Assembly: GCA_964486135.1 (NCBI GenBank)
Contig: CAZAKT010000031.1
Coordinates: 1-17,299 of the forward strand
DNA length: 17,299 nucleotides
Direction: 5' to 3'
DNA from: UBA4923 sp964486135
GTDB taxonomy: Bacteria > Bacillota > Clostridia > Saccharofermentanales > DTU023
The stretch's first letter is position 1; every line of letters starts with the position of its first letter. Shown here piece by piece: positions 8,696 through 15,249 of this stretch. The notes under the pieces are model-generated. The model did not search any database and was not told the DNA's origin. It saw only the letters and a program-made list of their open reading frames with translations. The position numbers and the translations under genes were made by a program.

Positions 8696-8792
8696 GGAGG
8701 CAGATGGGTTCTGGTGTGCCCCGCGGTCTTCAAAACCGTTGAGGGGGGTTAGGAGCCTCCCGGGTGAGTTCGATTCTCACATGCTTCCGCCA
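8696..8792 (+). tRNA. selC: tRNA-Sec (anticodon UCA)
   Basis: 97 nt including an encoded CCA (8790-8792). The anticodon loop CTTCAAA (8728-8734) carries TCA at 8730-8732, reading UGA. Sec-specific architecture is visible: an extended 8-position acceptor stem (8696-8703 with 8781-8788), a 5-bp T stem (GTGAG/CTCAC around TTCGATT), a long variable arm with a 6-bp stem (8743-8748 with 8756-8761), a D arm with GGG/CCC, and discriminator G at 8789. The eighth acceptor pair is a G-A mismatch (8703/8781) and the fourth is G-U. After charging with serine it is converted to Sec-tRNA by SelA and delivered by SelB; neither gene is in the window. Its presence shows that UGA can be decoded as selenocysteine, which matters for the gene at 12470. 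Confidence 0.95.
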
Positions 8793-8798
8793 ATCGGA

Positions 8799-8850
8799 AC
8801 GCGCCGGCTCTCTTGTGCCGTTGGCCAACAGGGTTGGCGCGTATTGTTTT
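8799..8850 (+). terminator. Probable terminator of tRNA-Sec
   Basis: ACGCGCC (8799-8805) and GGCGCGT (8836-8842) form a perfect 7-bp stem, starting 6 nt after the tRNA CCA. It is followed by the T-rich run TATTGTTTT (8842-8850). The 30-nt interior can fold further. Read-through into the downstream gene is possible. Confidence 0.5.
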
Positions 8851-8900
8851 CACCTTGCAGCCCTGCCGTCAGCTATGGACAAGACGATCCCAGGGCCCTT

Positions 8901-8934
8901 GAGAGGAGAGGCAGAATATTCTGCTTGTAAGATG
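8901..8934 (+). promoter_or_regulatory. Ribosome binding site separated from the start codon by a perfect palindrome
   Basis: A strong purine Shine-Dalgarno stretch, GAGAGGAG (8901-8908), lies too far (over 20 nt) from the ATG at 8932. Between them is the perfect 14-bp palindrome GCAGAATATTCTGC (8911-8924). If it folds as an RNA hairpin, the effective distance from GGAG to AUG falls to about 9-10 nt. The palindrome could equally be a dimeric-repressor site. Confidence 0.45.
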
Positions 8935-10125
8935 ACAAGACGTACTGGAACTGTTTCAAGAGGCATTCGCACACCCATAATCAAAAGCGGCGACAATCTG
9001 GCCCAGATCATTGTTGACAGTGTCCTGCTCGCCGCCGGTGAAGAGGGTTTTGAGTTGCGCGACAGGGATGTCGTCGCCATCACCGAGTCGGTGGTCGCGA
9101 GGGCTGAAAACAACTATGCCAGCTGCGATGATATCGCCGCCGAAATCCGGGAAAAATTCCCTGAGAAGGAGATCGGCCTGGTCTTTCCCATCCTGAGTCG
9201 GAACAGATTCGCTGTCAGCCTGCGCGGAATCGCGCGAGGGGCGGAGCGGATTGTCCTGCAGCTGAGCTATCCTTCGGATGAAGTCGGCAACAGCCTCATG
9301 GATCTGGATCTTATGGACGAAAAGGGCATTGATCCCCTCAAGGACTGCCTGCCTGAGAAGAAATACCGGGAACTTTTCGGATTCAATCCCCATGCCTTCA
9401 CCGGGATTGATTACGTCGAGTACTACCGTGAGATTATTGAAAAGGAAGGCTGTCAGGCCGAAATCATTCTGGCCAACGATCCGCTCGCCATCCTCGACTA
9501 TAGCCCCAACGTCCTGGTCTGCGACGTCCATACACGTGACAGGACCAAGCGTCTTCTGCGCCGGGCGGGAGCCAAGCGGGTTCTGGGCCTGGATGATCTC
9601 TTGACCAAGTCCCGGAAGGGCAGCGGTTACCACGAAACCTACGGCCTCCTTGGCAGCAACAAGGCCAGTGAGGAGAAGGTCAAGCTTTTCCCGCGGTCGG
9701 GTTATGATTTCGTCAATGCCGTCTCCGAGCTCTTCAGGGAGAGGACCGGTAAACACCTTGAGGTTATGATTTATGGCGACGGGGCCTTCAAGGATCCCGT
9801 CTGCAAGATATGGGAGCTGGCTGACCCCGTCGTCTCCCCGGCCTTCACGGACGGTCTTGCCGGCAAGCCGCGTGAACTGAAACTTAAATATCTGGCTGAC
9901 AACAAATTTGCTGAGCTCTCCGGACAGGCCCTCGAAGAGGCAGTCCGGAAGGCCATTGCCGAAAAGGAAAAAGATAGGGATTTTGTTTCAAATGCTGGTG
10001 GTACCACGCCACGCCAGTTAACCGACCTGCTCGGATCCCTGGCTGACCTGACTTCAGGGAGTGGCGACAAGGGTACGCCGGTGGTCCTGATCCAGGGCTA
10101 TTTTGACAACCTTGCCGATTCTTAG
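8932..10125 (+). CDS. CofE-like protein (coenzyme F420-0:L-glutamate ligase family), long form
   Basis: 397 residues. CofE enzymes ligate glutamate to coenzyme F420-0 in a GTP-dependent reaction. The N-terminal half looks like this family: R-G-I-R-T-P-I-I-K-S-G-D-N-L near residue 10, then D-R-D-V-V-A-I-T-E-S-V-V-A-R-A-E and the R-N-R-F-A-V-S-L-R-G-I-A-R-G-A region. The protein is about 150 residues longer than canonical CofE; the extra part contains the conserved-looking Y-G-D-G-A-F-K-D-P and T-S-G-S-G-D-K-G-T-P. The ATG at 8932 matches where family members begin; upstream in-frame starts would overlap the tRNA or lack a ribosome site. No other F420 genes are present, so the true substrate may differ. 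It begins the run leading to yqeB, 36 nt downstream. Family assignment is fairly sure; function is not. Confidence 0.82.
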   Translation: MTRRTGTVSRGIRTPIIKSGDNLAQIIVDSVLLAAGEEGFELRDRDVVAITESVVARAENNYASCDDIAAEIREKFPEKEIGLVFPILSRNRFAVSLRGIARGAERIVLQLSYPSDEVGNSLMDLDLMDEKGIDPLKDCLPEKKYRELFGFNPHAFTGIDYVEYYREIIEKEGCQAEIILANDPLAILDYSPNVLVCDVHTRDRTKRLLRRAGAKRVLGLDDLLTKSRKGSGYHETYGLLGSNKASEEKVKLFPRSGYDFVNAVSELFRERTGKHLEVMIYGDGAFKDPVCKIWELADPVVSPAFTDGLAGKPRELKLKYLADNKFAELSGQALEEAVRKAIAEKEKDRDFVSNAGGTTPRQLTDLLGSLADLTSGSGDKGTPVVLIQGYFDNLADS

Positions 10126-10161
10126 CCGACGCTGACAAGTCATGGAAGGAGGAGTCAAGCC

Positions 10162-10965
10162 ATGAACCTCACCGTCCTCCTGCGAGGTGGGGGTGACCTC
10201 GCTTCAGCCGTTATTCACAAACTCAAAAAATCCGGCTTCCCCGTTATTGTCTGTGATCTTCCCCAGCCTTCCTGCGTCCGCCGGACCGTCTCCTATTGCA
10301 ATGCCATCTATGAAGGTGACTGGGAGATTGAGGGCGTGACCTCGCGTCACATTGATGACCTGTCCAAGATAGGTCCGACGCTCGAGGAGGGGCTGGTCCC
10401 GATTCTGACCCTTCCTGACAGCCTGGTCCGCGATTTCGTGAAACCGGATATCTTCATCGACGCGACCTTGAGCAAACGCCCTCCCGATTATGATCTCTCC
10501 TGGGCCCCGCTCGTCATCGGCCTGGGGCCAGCCATTGAGGCCGGCAAGCAGGCCCATGTCGTGGTGGAAACCAAGCGTGGCCATTATCTTGGCAGGCTGG
10601 TCCACCAGGGCCAGGCCCTGGCCAACACGGGTGTGCCGGGGGCCATCGACGGCGTTGACCGGGATCGCGTCCTGCGGGCACCCAGGGCGGGATCAATCAT
10701 GAACCTCCGCGAGATCGGCGACCGGGTGGAGGCGGGTGATATTATCCTCACGGTCGATGGCGAAGCGGTCAGGAGCCTGATCCCGGGAGTTGTCCGCGGT
10801 CTCATCGCTCCGGGTTTCCAGGTCAGCAAGGGCCAGAAAATAGGCGACATCGACCCCAGAGGCGAGCAGGACTATGTCCGCACCATCAGTGACAAGGGCC
10901 GCACCATAGCCGGAGGCGTCCTTGAGGCCATCCTGGCCCATTTCCCCTCCCGGCAGGCCAACTGA
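10162..10965 (+). CDS. yqeB: YqeB, selenium-dependent molybdenum hydroxylase system protein
   Basis: 267 residues, of the EF2563/YqeB family, whose members accompany selenium-dependent molybdenum hydroxylases and are found with SelD and YqeC. The exact biochemical role is not established; the family is thought to help make or insert the labile selenium cofactor. Recognisable features are the N-terminal dinucleotide-binding-like stretch L-L-R-G-G-G-D-L-A-S-A-V (residues 6-17), the conserved C-D-L-P-Q-P-S-C-V-R-R-T-V-S (about 31-44) and a C-terminal biotinyl/hammerhead-like segment G-S-I-M-N-L-R-E-I-G-D-R-V-E-A-G-D. The start ATG has GGAAGGAGGAG 8-10 nt upstream. The stop is 13 nt before the next gene, so the two are probably co-transcribed. 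Confidence 0.92.
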   Translation: MNLTVLLRGGGDLASAVIHKLKKSGFPVIVCDLPQPSCVRRTVSYCNAIYEGDWEIEGVTSRHIDDLSKIGPTLEEGLVPILTLPDSLVRDFVKPDIFIDATLSKRPPDYDLSWAPLVIGLGPAIEAGKQAHVVVETKRGHYLGRLVHQGQALANTGVPGAIDGVDRDRVLRAPRAGSIMNLREIGDRVEAGDIILTVDGEAVRSLIPGVVRGLIAPGFQVSKGQKIGDIDPRGEQDYVRTISDKGRTIAGGVLEAILAHFPSRQAN

Positions 10966-10978
10966 GGGGAGGCCGGCC

Positions 10979-12457
10979 ATGGGCGGCAATCTGTGGGAGA
11001 CAGGGCTGGAAGACTTTGTCCGCGTCCTCCTCGAGGACAGGGGCCGCCATTACCCCGCCCCCTACCTCATCAGCACTGTAGGGGGGGGTGGCAAGACATC
11101 GACCCTGCTTGACCTCTTCCAGGCCGGCCTCCGGCCCCGATCCATTTTGACGACCACGACGGCCATGGGCCTCCCCGGTACAGGGGGTAACTTATCCCCA
11201 CCCCTGACCCGGGAACAAAAGATGAATCCCGCGCTGACACGGGTTTCCGACCAGGCTCCAGAAGCCTCCGGCCTCTGGTTCGGCCCGGCCTTTGATGGGA
11301 GTCAGGAGAAATTCAAGGGCCTTGACCCGGCCCTCCTGGACAGCTGGATCCGGGAGGAAAGGCGGGCTGGCCGCCAGGACACCCTCCTCCTCTGCGAAGC
11401 CGACGGGTCAAAGAGAAAGCCCTTGAAGGCACATGCCGATCACGAGCCGGTCATCCCGAGGACGACCGACCTCACCTTGCTGGTCCTGGGTCTGTCAGCC
11501 CTGGGTCAACCCCTCAGTGAGGACCTGGTCCACCGATCCTCAATTTTCTCCACCTGGACCGGGAAAAGACCAGGTGATCCCCTCGACTTCGGGGACCTCA
11601 TCCTCCTCCTTGAGGAGGATCGTCTCTTGAAGGGAATCCCGCCCACCAGCCGGCTGGCCCTTATCTTCAACCAGACCGACTGCCTCCCCGGATCACTTCA
11701 GAAGACAGCTTCCCTGGCCGCCCTGGCTCAGGAAGTCCTTCAAAATGACCGGATTGGGGCTGTATTCTTCCAGGGAAAGAGGGCGGGCGAACGAAAGAAC
11801 TTCTACGGGGTCGCCCGTCAGGAGGACCTGTCACCACCCTTTTCCGCAGTCCTGATGGCGGCCGGCCTGTCGGAAAGGATGGGAGGCAGCAACAAACTGC
11901 TTCTACCTCTCGGGCCGGGGACAGTCATTTCACAAACCATAAAACAGGTCCTGGCCAGTGAAGTCCGTGACCTGGTCCTGGTGACAGGTTATGAGTCGGA
12001 AGCGGTTGAAAGGGAAGCGAGGCGGGCCCTCGACAGCTTCAACAAAGAAGGAAGACAGTGCCGTTTCGTCTACAACCCCGCTTTCCGGGAAGGTCAGGGC
12101 ACTTCCGTGGCAGTCGCCACCCGCCACCTGTCCCCGGATAGCCGGGCCTGCTTTTATATCCCCGGCGACCAGCCCTTCATAGCCCCCCCGCTCCTCCGCC
12201 AGCTCATGGAGGAATCGACAACTGGAAAGATCCTCATCCCCTTGCGGGCGGGCAGGCGCTCCTCGCCTGTCCTCTTTGACCGGGCCTTCTACCCTGCCCT
12301 CTCAAAACTGTCAGGCGACCTTGGCGGGCGCCAGGTCATCGATCAAAATGAAAAGGCCGTATTGGAAATCGCTGATCAAACCCTTGTCGGCGGACTCGAT
12401 CTGGATACGCCGGAAGATTACATCAAGGCGCTGGCCCTTTTTAACGGGCGCGGGTGA
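10979..12457 (+). CDS. YqeC-MocA fusion: selenium-dependent hydroxylase accessory protein and molybdenum cofactor cytidylyltransferase
   Basis: 492 residues joining two normally separate proteins. Residues about 1-280 are YqeC, with a P-loop T-V-G-G-G-G-K-T-S (33-41) and the family motif C-E-A-D-G-S-K-R-K-P-L-K (139-150) plus A-D-H-E-P-V. Residues about 287-492 are a MocA/YgfJ-type nucleotidyltransferase, which converts Mo-molybdopterin to its CMP form for hydroxylases. Its signature is L-M-A-A-G-L-S-E-R-M-G-G-S-N-K-L-L (292-308), with G-Q-G-T-S-V (372-377), the metal-binding G-D-Q-P-F (396-400) and G-D-L-G-G-R (446-451). I chose the ATG at 10979 because GGGGAGG (10966-10972) sits 6 nt before it; the longer reading back to 10922 overlaps yqeB. 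Xanthine-dehydrogenase-type hydroxylases are the expected clients, but none is encoded here. Confidence 0.92.
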   Translation: MGGNLWETGLEDFVRVLLEDRGRHYPAPYLISTVGGGGKTSTLLDLFQAGLRPRSILTTTTAMGLPGTGGNLSPPLTREQKMNPALTRVSDQAPEASGLWFGPAFDGSQEKFKGLDPALLDSWIREERRAGRQDTLLLCEADGSKRKPLKAHADHEPVIPRTTDLTLLVLGLSALGQPLSEDLVHRSSIFSTWTGKRPGDPLDFGDLILLLEEDRLLKGIPPTSRLALIFNQTDCLPGSLQKTASLAALAQEVLQNDRIGAVFFQGKRAGERKNFYGVARQEDLSPPFSAVLMAAGLSERMGGSNKLLLPLGPGTVISQTIKQVLASEVRDLVLVTGYESEAVEREARRALDSFNKEGRQCRFVYNPAFREGQGTSVAVATRHLSPDSRACFYIPGDQPFIAPPLLRQLMEESTTGKILIPLRAGRRSSPVLFDRAFYPALSKLSGDLGGRQVIDQNEKAVLEIADQTLVGGLDLDTPEDYIKALALFNGRG

Positions 12458-12469
12458 AAGGAGCCCACT

Positions 12470-12820
12470 ATGAATCTGTTTATCTGTTATCCTCCCTGAG
12501 GGACCTGCCGAAAAGCAAGGAGTTTCCTTGAGGAGAAGAAGATCCCCTATCACTTCCGTGATATCAAGAAAGAAAGACCGACCCGGGAGGAGCTGTCCGT
12601 CTGGATAAGCAGAAGTGGCAAGCCTGCCCGGTCTTTTTTCAATACCAGCGGAAAGAGTTATCGTGAACTCCGGCTGAAAGACAGGCTGCCGGATATGAGT
12701 GAGGAAGAGATGATCGCGATCCTGGCAACGGATGGTATGCTGGTCAAACGCCCCCTCCTCATCACGGATAACCGCGTCCTGGTCGGCTATCGTGAGGAAG
12801 AGTACCAGGGCCTGGAATAG
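12470..12820 (+). CDS. Selenocysteine-containing ArsC/Spx-family thioredoxin-fold protein (in-frame TGA at codon 10)
   Basis: 116 residues if TGA 12497-12499 is read as selenocysteine; the stop is TAG 12818-12820. The N-terminus reads M-N-L-F-I-C-Y-P-P-U-G-T-C-R-K-A. In the ArsC/Spx-like reductase family this segment is C-Y-P-K-C-x-T-C-x-K-A, so U10 replaces the attacking cysteine of CxxC and C13 is the partner. The rest matches the family without a gap: F-R-D-I-K-K-E-R-P-T-R-E-E-L (29-42), S-G-K-P-A-R-S-F-F-N-T-S-G (49-61), D-G-M-L-V-K-R-P-L-L (88-97) and V-L-V-G-Y-R-E-E-E (103-111). AAAGGAG lies 7 nt before the ATG, and the gene begins 12 nt after the YqeC-MocA stop. No in-frame ATG, GTG or TTG follows the TGA until codon 76, so restart cannot rescue it. 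Predicted role: a thiol/selenol oxidoreductase, perhaps with glutathione or glutaredoxin-like partners; the substrate (arsenate or other) is unknown, and no ars genes are nearby. Confidence 0.93.
12497..12535 (+). promoter_or_regulatory. Candidate bacterial SECIS element
   Basis: Right after the TGA, CAAGGA (12516-12521) pairs with TCCTTG (12525-12530) in a perfect 6-bp stem with apical loop GUU (12522-12524), or a 5-bp stem with loop AGUUU. The loop starts 22 nt after the UGA and has G at its first (or second) position, as the bacterial SECIS consensus requires. A 4-bp lower helix, CTCC (12492-12495) with GGAG (12532-12535), could enclose the UGA. This is the site SelB would recognise. Confidence 0.7.
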
Positions 12821-12845
12821 CGGGACAGCTGGCGGAAAGGGTCAA

Positions 12846-13256
12846 ATGAAACTGCTTGGTTACGGCGAATTCCTTTATGCGGGATTCCTGTATTTCATAT
12901 CCCTCGTAATCCCCGGCGGGCTCACAACAGCGCCAGAAGCCTTGGTGCTCGCCGCTTTTCCCGCCGTCATCGCCCTGGTCGTCTTTGTCCTGGACCCTGC
13001 CAGCACAGGCGGCGGTATCAAGCTGGGACGCCGCCGCCTGATCTTTGAGATCCTGGCCTGGACCTTCTTCTCCGAAAGCTATCTACTCTGGGTCCTGGCC
13101 ATTGTAGCCTTCAAGCGCCTCGCCCCTGCCTTCTTCAGCTATGTGATAGCCGCCTCCCTCGCCTCCTATGTCCTGGCCCTCCTCTTCCGGATCCTGGGGG
13201 ACGCCGAGGAAAGGAAGGGGCAGGTGGAGGAAACAGGGCCTTCGGAAGCTGACTAG
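12846..13256 (+). CDS. Small integral membrane protein of unknown function
   Basis: 136 residues with four likely transmembrane segments (about 9-25, 30-50, 65-87, 93-114), a short basic loop G-R-R-R after the second segment, and a charged, Glu-rich cytosolic-type tail. I do not recognise a family. The ATG at 12846 has GGAAAGGG just upstream; a longer in-frame reading from 12732 would overlap the Sec protein gene and encodes an unnatural leader. It starts 25 nt after the Sec protein stop and is the last gene of the run, so it is probably co-expressed with it. It ends in TAG within a CTAG shared with the stop of the facing hydrolase gene. Confidence 0.75.
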   Translation: MKLLGYGEFLYAGFLYFISLVIPGGLTTAPEALVLAAFPAVIALVVFVLDPASTGGGIKLGRRRLIFEILAWTFFSESYLLWVLAIVAFKRLAPAFFSYVIAASLASYVLALLFRILGDAEERKGQVEETGPSEAD

Positions 13257-13780
13257 TCCTCCCCCTCCACGCTGACCTGGCAGATCTTCATGGCTTCCAG
13301 GGCGGTCACGTGGCTTTCGGGCGTGACTCCCGCGCAACAGGAGGCGTCGACAATAAGCTTGACCTCGGGCAGATAGGCCTTGATCAGGAGGGCGTTTGAA
13401 ATGACGCAGATGTCCGTGCAAAGGCCAACCAGGCTGATGGAGGCAATCGCCTCTTCAGCATCCATGGCCTGGAGGACGGTCACCAGGTCCTTGGAACCGA
13501 AAGTATCCTTCTCAATAACCGGACCCTCACTGAGACTGGAAAGTTCAGGGATAATTTCCCAGCCTTCCGTACCGCGGATGCAGTGTTCTACGGGGAGCAG
13601 CCTCCCCTCCTGGGTCTCCAGATAATCCGGCCCGTGTGTATCCTGGGTAAAGAGGACGGGGCCCTCGAAATTTTTGATCTTCTCAGCCACCTTCCCGACA
13701 ATGGCCTGGGCCTCCGGGGTCCCGAGGGATCCGTCGACAAAATCATTCTGCATATCTACGACCAATAAAATATCTTGCAT
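13253..13780 (-). CDS. Cysteine hydrolase of the isochorismatase family, nicotinamidase-like
   Basis: 175 residues. The catalytic triad of the family is complete: Asp9 in V-V-D-M-Q-N-D-F, Lys91 in E-K-D-T-F-G-S, and Cys125 in C-T-D-I-C-V, followed by I-S-N-A. Nicotinamidase-type metal ligands are also present: T-Q-D-T-H (Asp47, His49) and P-V-E-H-C-I-R-G-T-E-G (His66). This favours a nicotinamidase (nicotinamide to nicotinate, NAD salvage) over isochorismatase, but the substrate is not certain. The start at 13780 is set by a near-perfect AAGGAGGTG 5-6 nt upstream; an ATG 21 nt further upstream lies before that ribosome site. It overlaps the convergent membrane protein gene by 4 nt. A promoter with an operator-like dyad lies upstream. 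Confidence 0.9.
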   Translation of the reverse strand: MQDILLVVDMQNDFVDGSLGTPEAQAIVGKVAEKIKNFEGPVLFTQDTHGPDYLETQEGRLLPVEHCIRGTEGWEIIPELSSLSEGPVIEKDTFGSKDLVTVLQAMDAEEAIASISLVGLCTDICVISNALLIKAYLPEVKLIVDASCCAGVTPESHVTALEAMKICQVSVEGED

Positions 13781-13804
13781 TTTCCCACCTCCTTGGGTCA
13801 TCTT

Positions 13805-13834
13805 ATGCTAAATCCGACACCGCCACGGTGTCAA
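13805..13834 (-). promoter_or_regulatory. Promoter with an overlapping operator-like inverted repeat, upstream of the hydrolase gene
   Basis: On the minus strand a consensus -35 TTGACA (13829-13834) and a -10 TAGCAT (13805-13810; 4 of 6 matches) are 18 nt apart. A perfect dyad, GACACCG (13816-13822) and CGGTGTC (13826-13832) with a 3-nt centre, overlaps the -35 box and fills most of the spacer. That is the classical place for a repressor operator. It lies just after the tuf terminator. Confidence 0.55.
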
Positions 13835-13841
13835 ACGGCTC

Positions 13842-13873
13842 AAAAAAAGCGCCCCGATTTACCGGGGCGCTTT
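13842..13873 (-). terminator. Intrinsic terminator of tuf
   Basis: An 11-bp perfect stem, with arms at 13846-13856 and 13863-13873 and a 6-nt loop, is followed on the minus strand by seven T (13848-13842, partly inside the stem). It starts 30 nt after the tuf stop codon. Strong, canonical rho-independent structure. Confidence 0.92.
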
Positions 13874-13902
13874 GCCAATCAGCTTATCTTCAAGTTCTTC
13901 GC

Positions 13903-15108
<1,206 letters not shown>

Positions 15109-15169
15109 TTCAGATATCCTCCTGCTGGTCGATCGTTATATTGGATCTGATATTATTATTTTTCATGCC

Positions 15170-15239
15170 TTATGATTTTCTCATAAAACCTGTATAAGCG
15201 CAATGAGTATTGCGTATGAATGCCCGTATAGAGGCATTC
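15170..15239 (-). repeat. Three successive small inverted repeats in the fusA-tuf gap
   Basis: Within the 141-nt gap (15109-15249) are three perfect, unrelated dyads: GAATGCC/GGCATTC (arms 15218-15224 and 15233-15239), CGCAAT/ATTGCG (15199-15204 and 15209-15214) and TTATGA/TCATAA (15170-15175 and 15181-15186). None is followed by a clear T-run on the minus strand, so they are more likely RNA-processing or mRNA-stability structures, or weak attenuators, than full terminators. No clear promoter was found here. Confidence 0.4.
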
Positions 15240-15249
15240 TGTTCCCCTA

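Noticed and set aside
8696..8792. tRNA-Ser or tRNA-Leu (long variable arm) acting as a nonsense suppressor
   Set aside because: UCA anticodon, extended acceptor stem, G discriminator and overall similarity to bacterial tRNA-Sec fit selC; the nearby Sec gene agrees.
8764..8931. Longer N-terminus for the CofE-like protein
   Set aside because: It would begin inside the tRNA-Sec gene and run through its probable terminator; homologs begin at the equivalent of 8932.
10922..10978. Longer N-terminus for the YqeC-MocA fusion
   Set aside because: It overlaps the end of yqeB, whereas GGGGAGG sits at the right distance from the ATG at 10979.
12470..12820. Pseudogene broken by a nonsense codon
   Set aside because: The single TGA falls precisely on the catalytic cysteine position, the other conserved blocks are intact, a SECIS-like hairpin follows, and tRNA-Sec is encoded nearby. 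Random decay would not choose this codon.
12470..12820. Part of an arsenate resistance operon
   Set aside because: No arsR, arsB, acr3 or arsA homolog is in the window; the context is selenium and molybdenum cofactor genes.
12732..12845. N-terminal extension of the membrane protein from an upstream in-frame start
   Set aside because: It would overlap the Sec protein gene in another frame, gives a Ser/Arg-rich leader of no natural character, and the ATG at 12846 has its own ribosome site.
13781..13801. Longer start of the hydrolase at an upstream ATG
   Set aside because: The AAGGAGGTG ribosome site lies inside this extension and is correctly spaced for the ATG at 13780.
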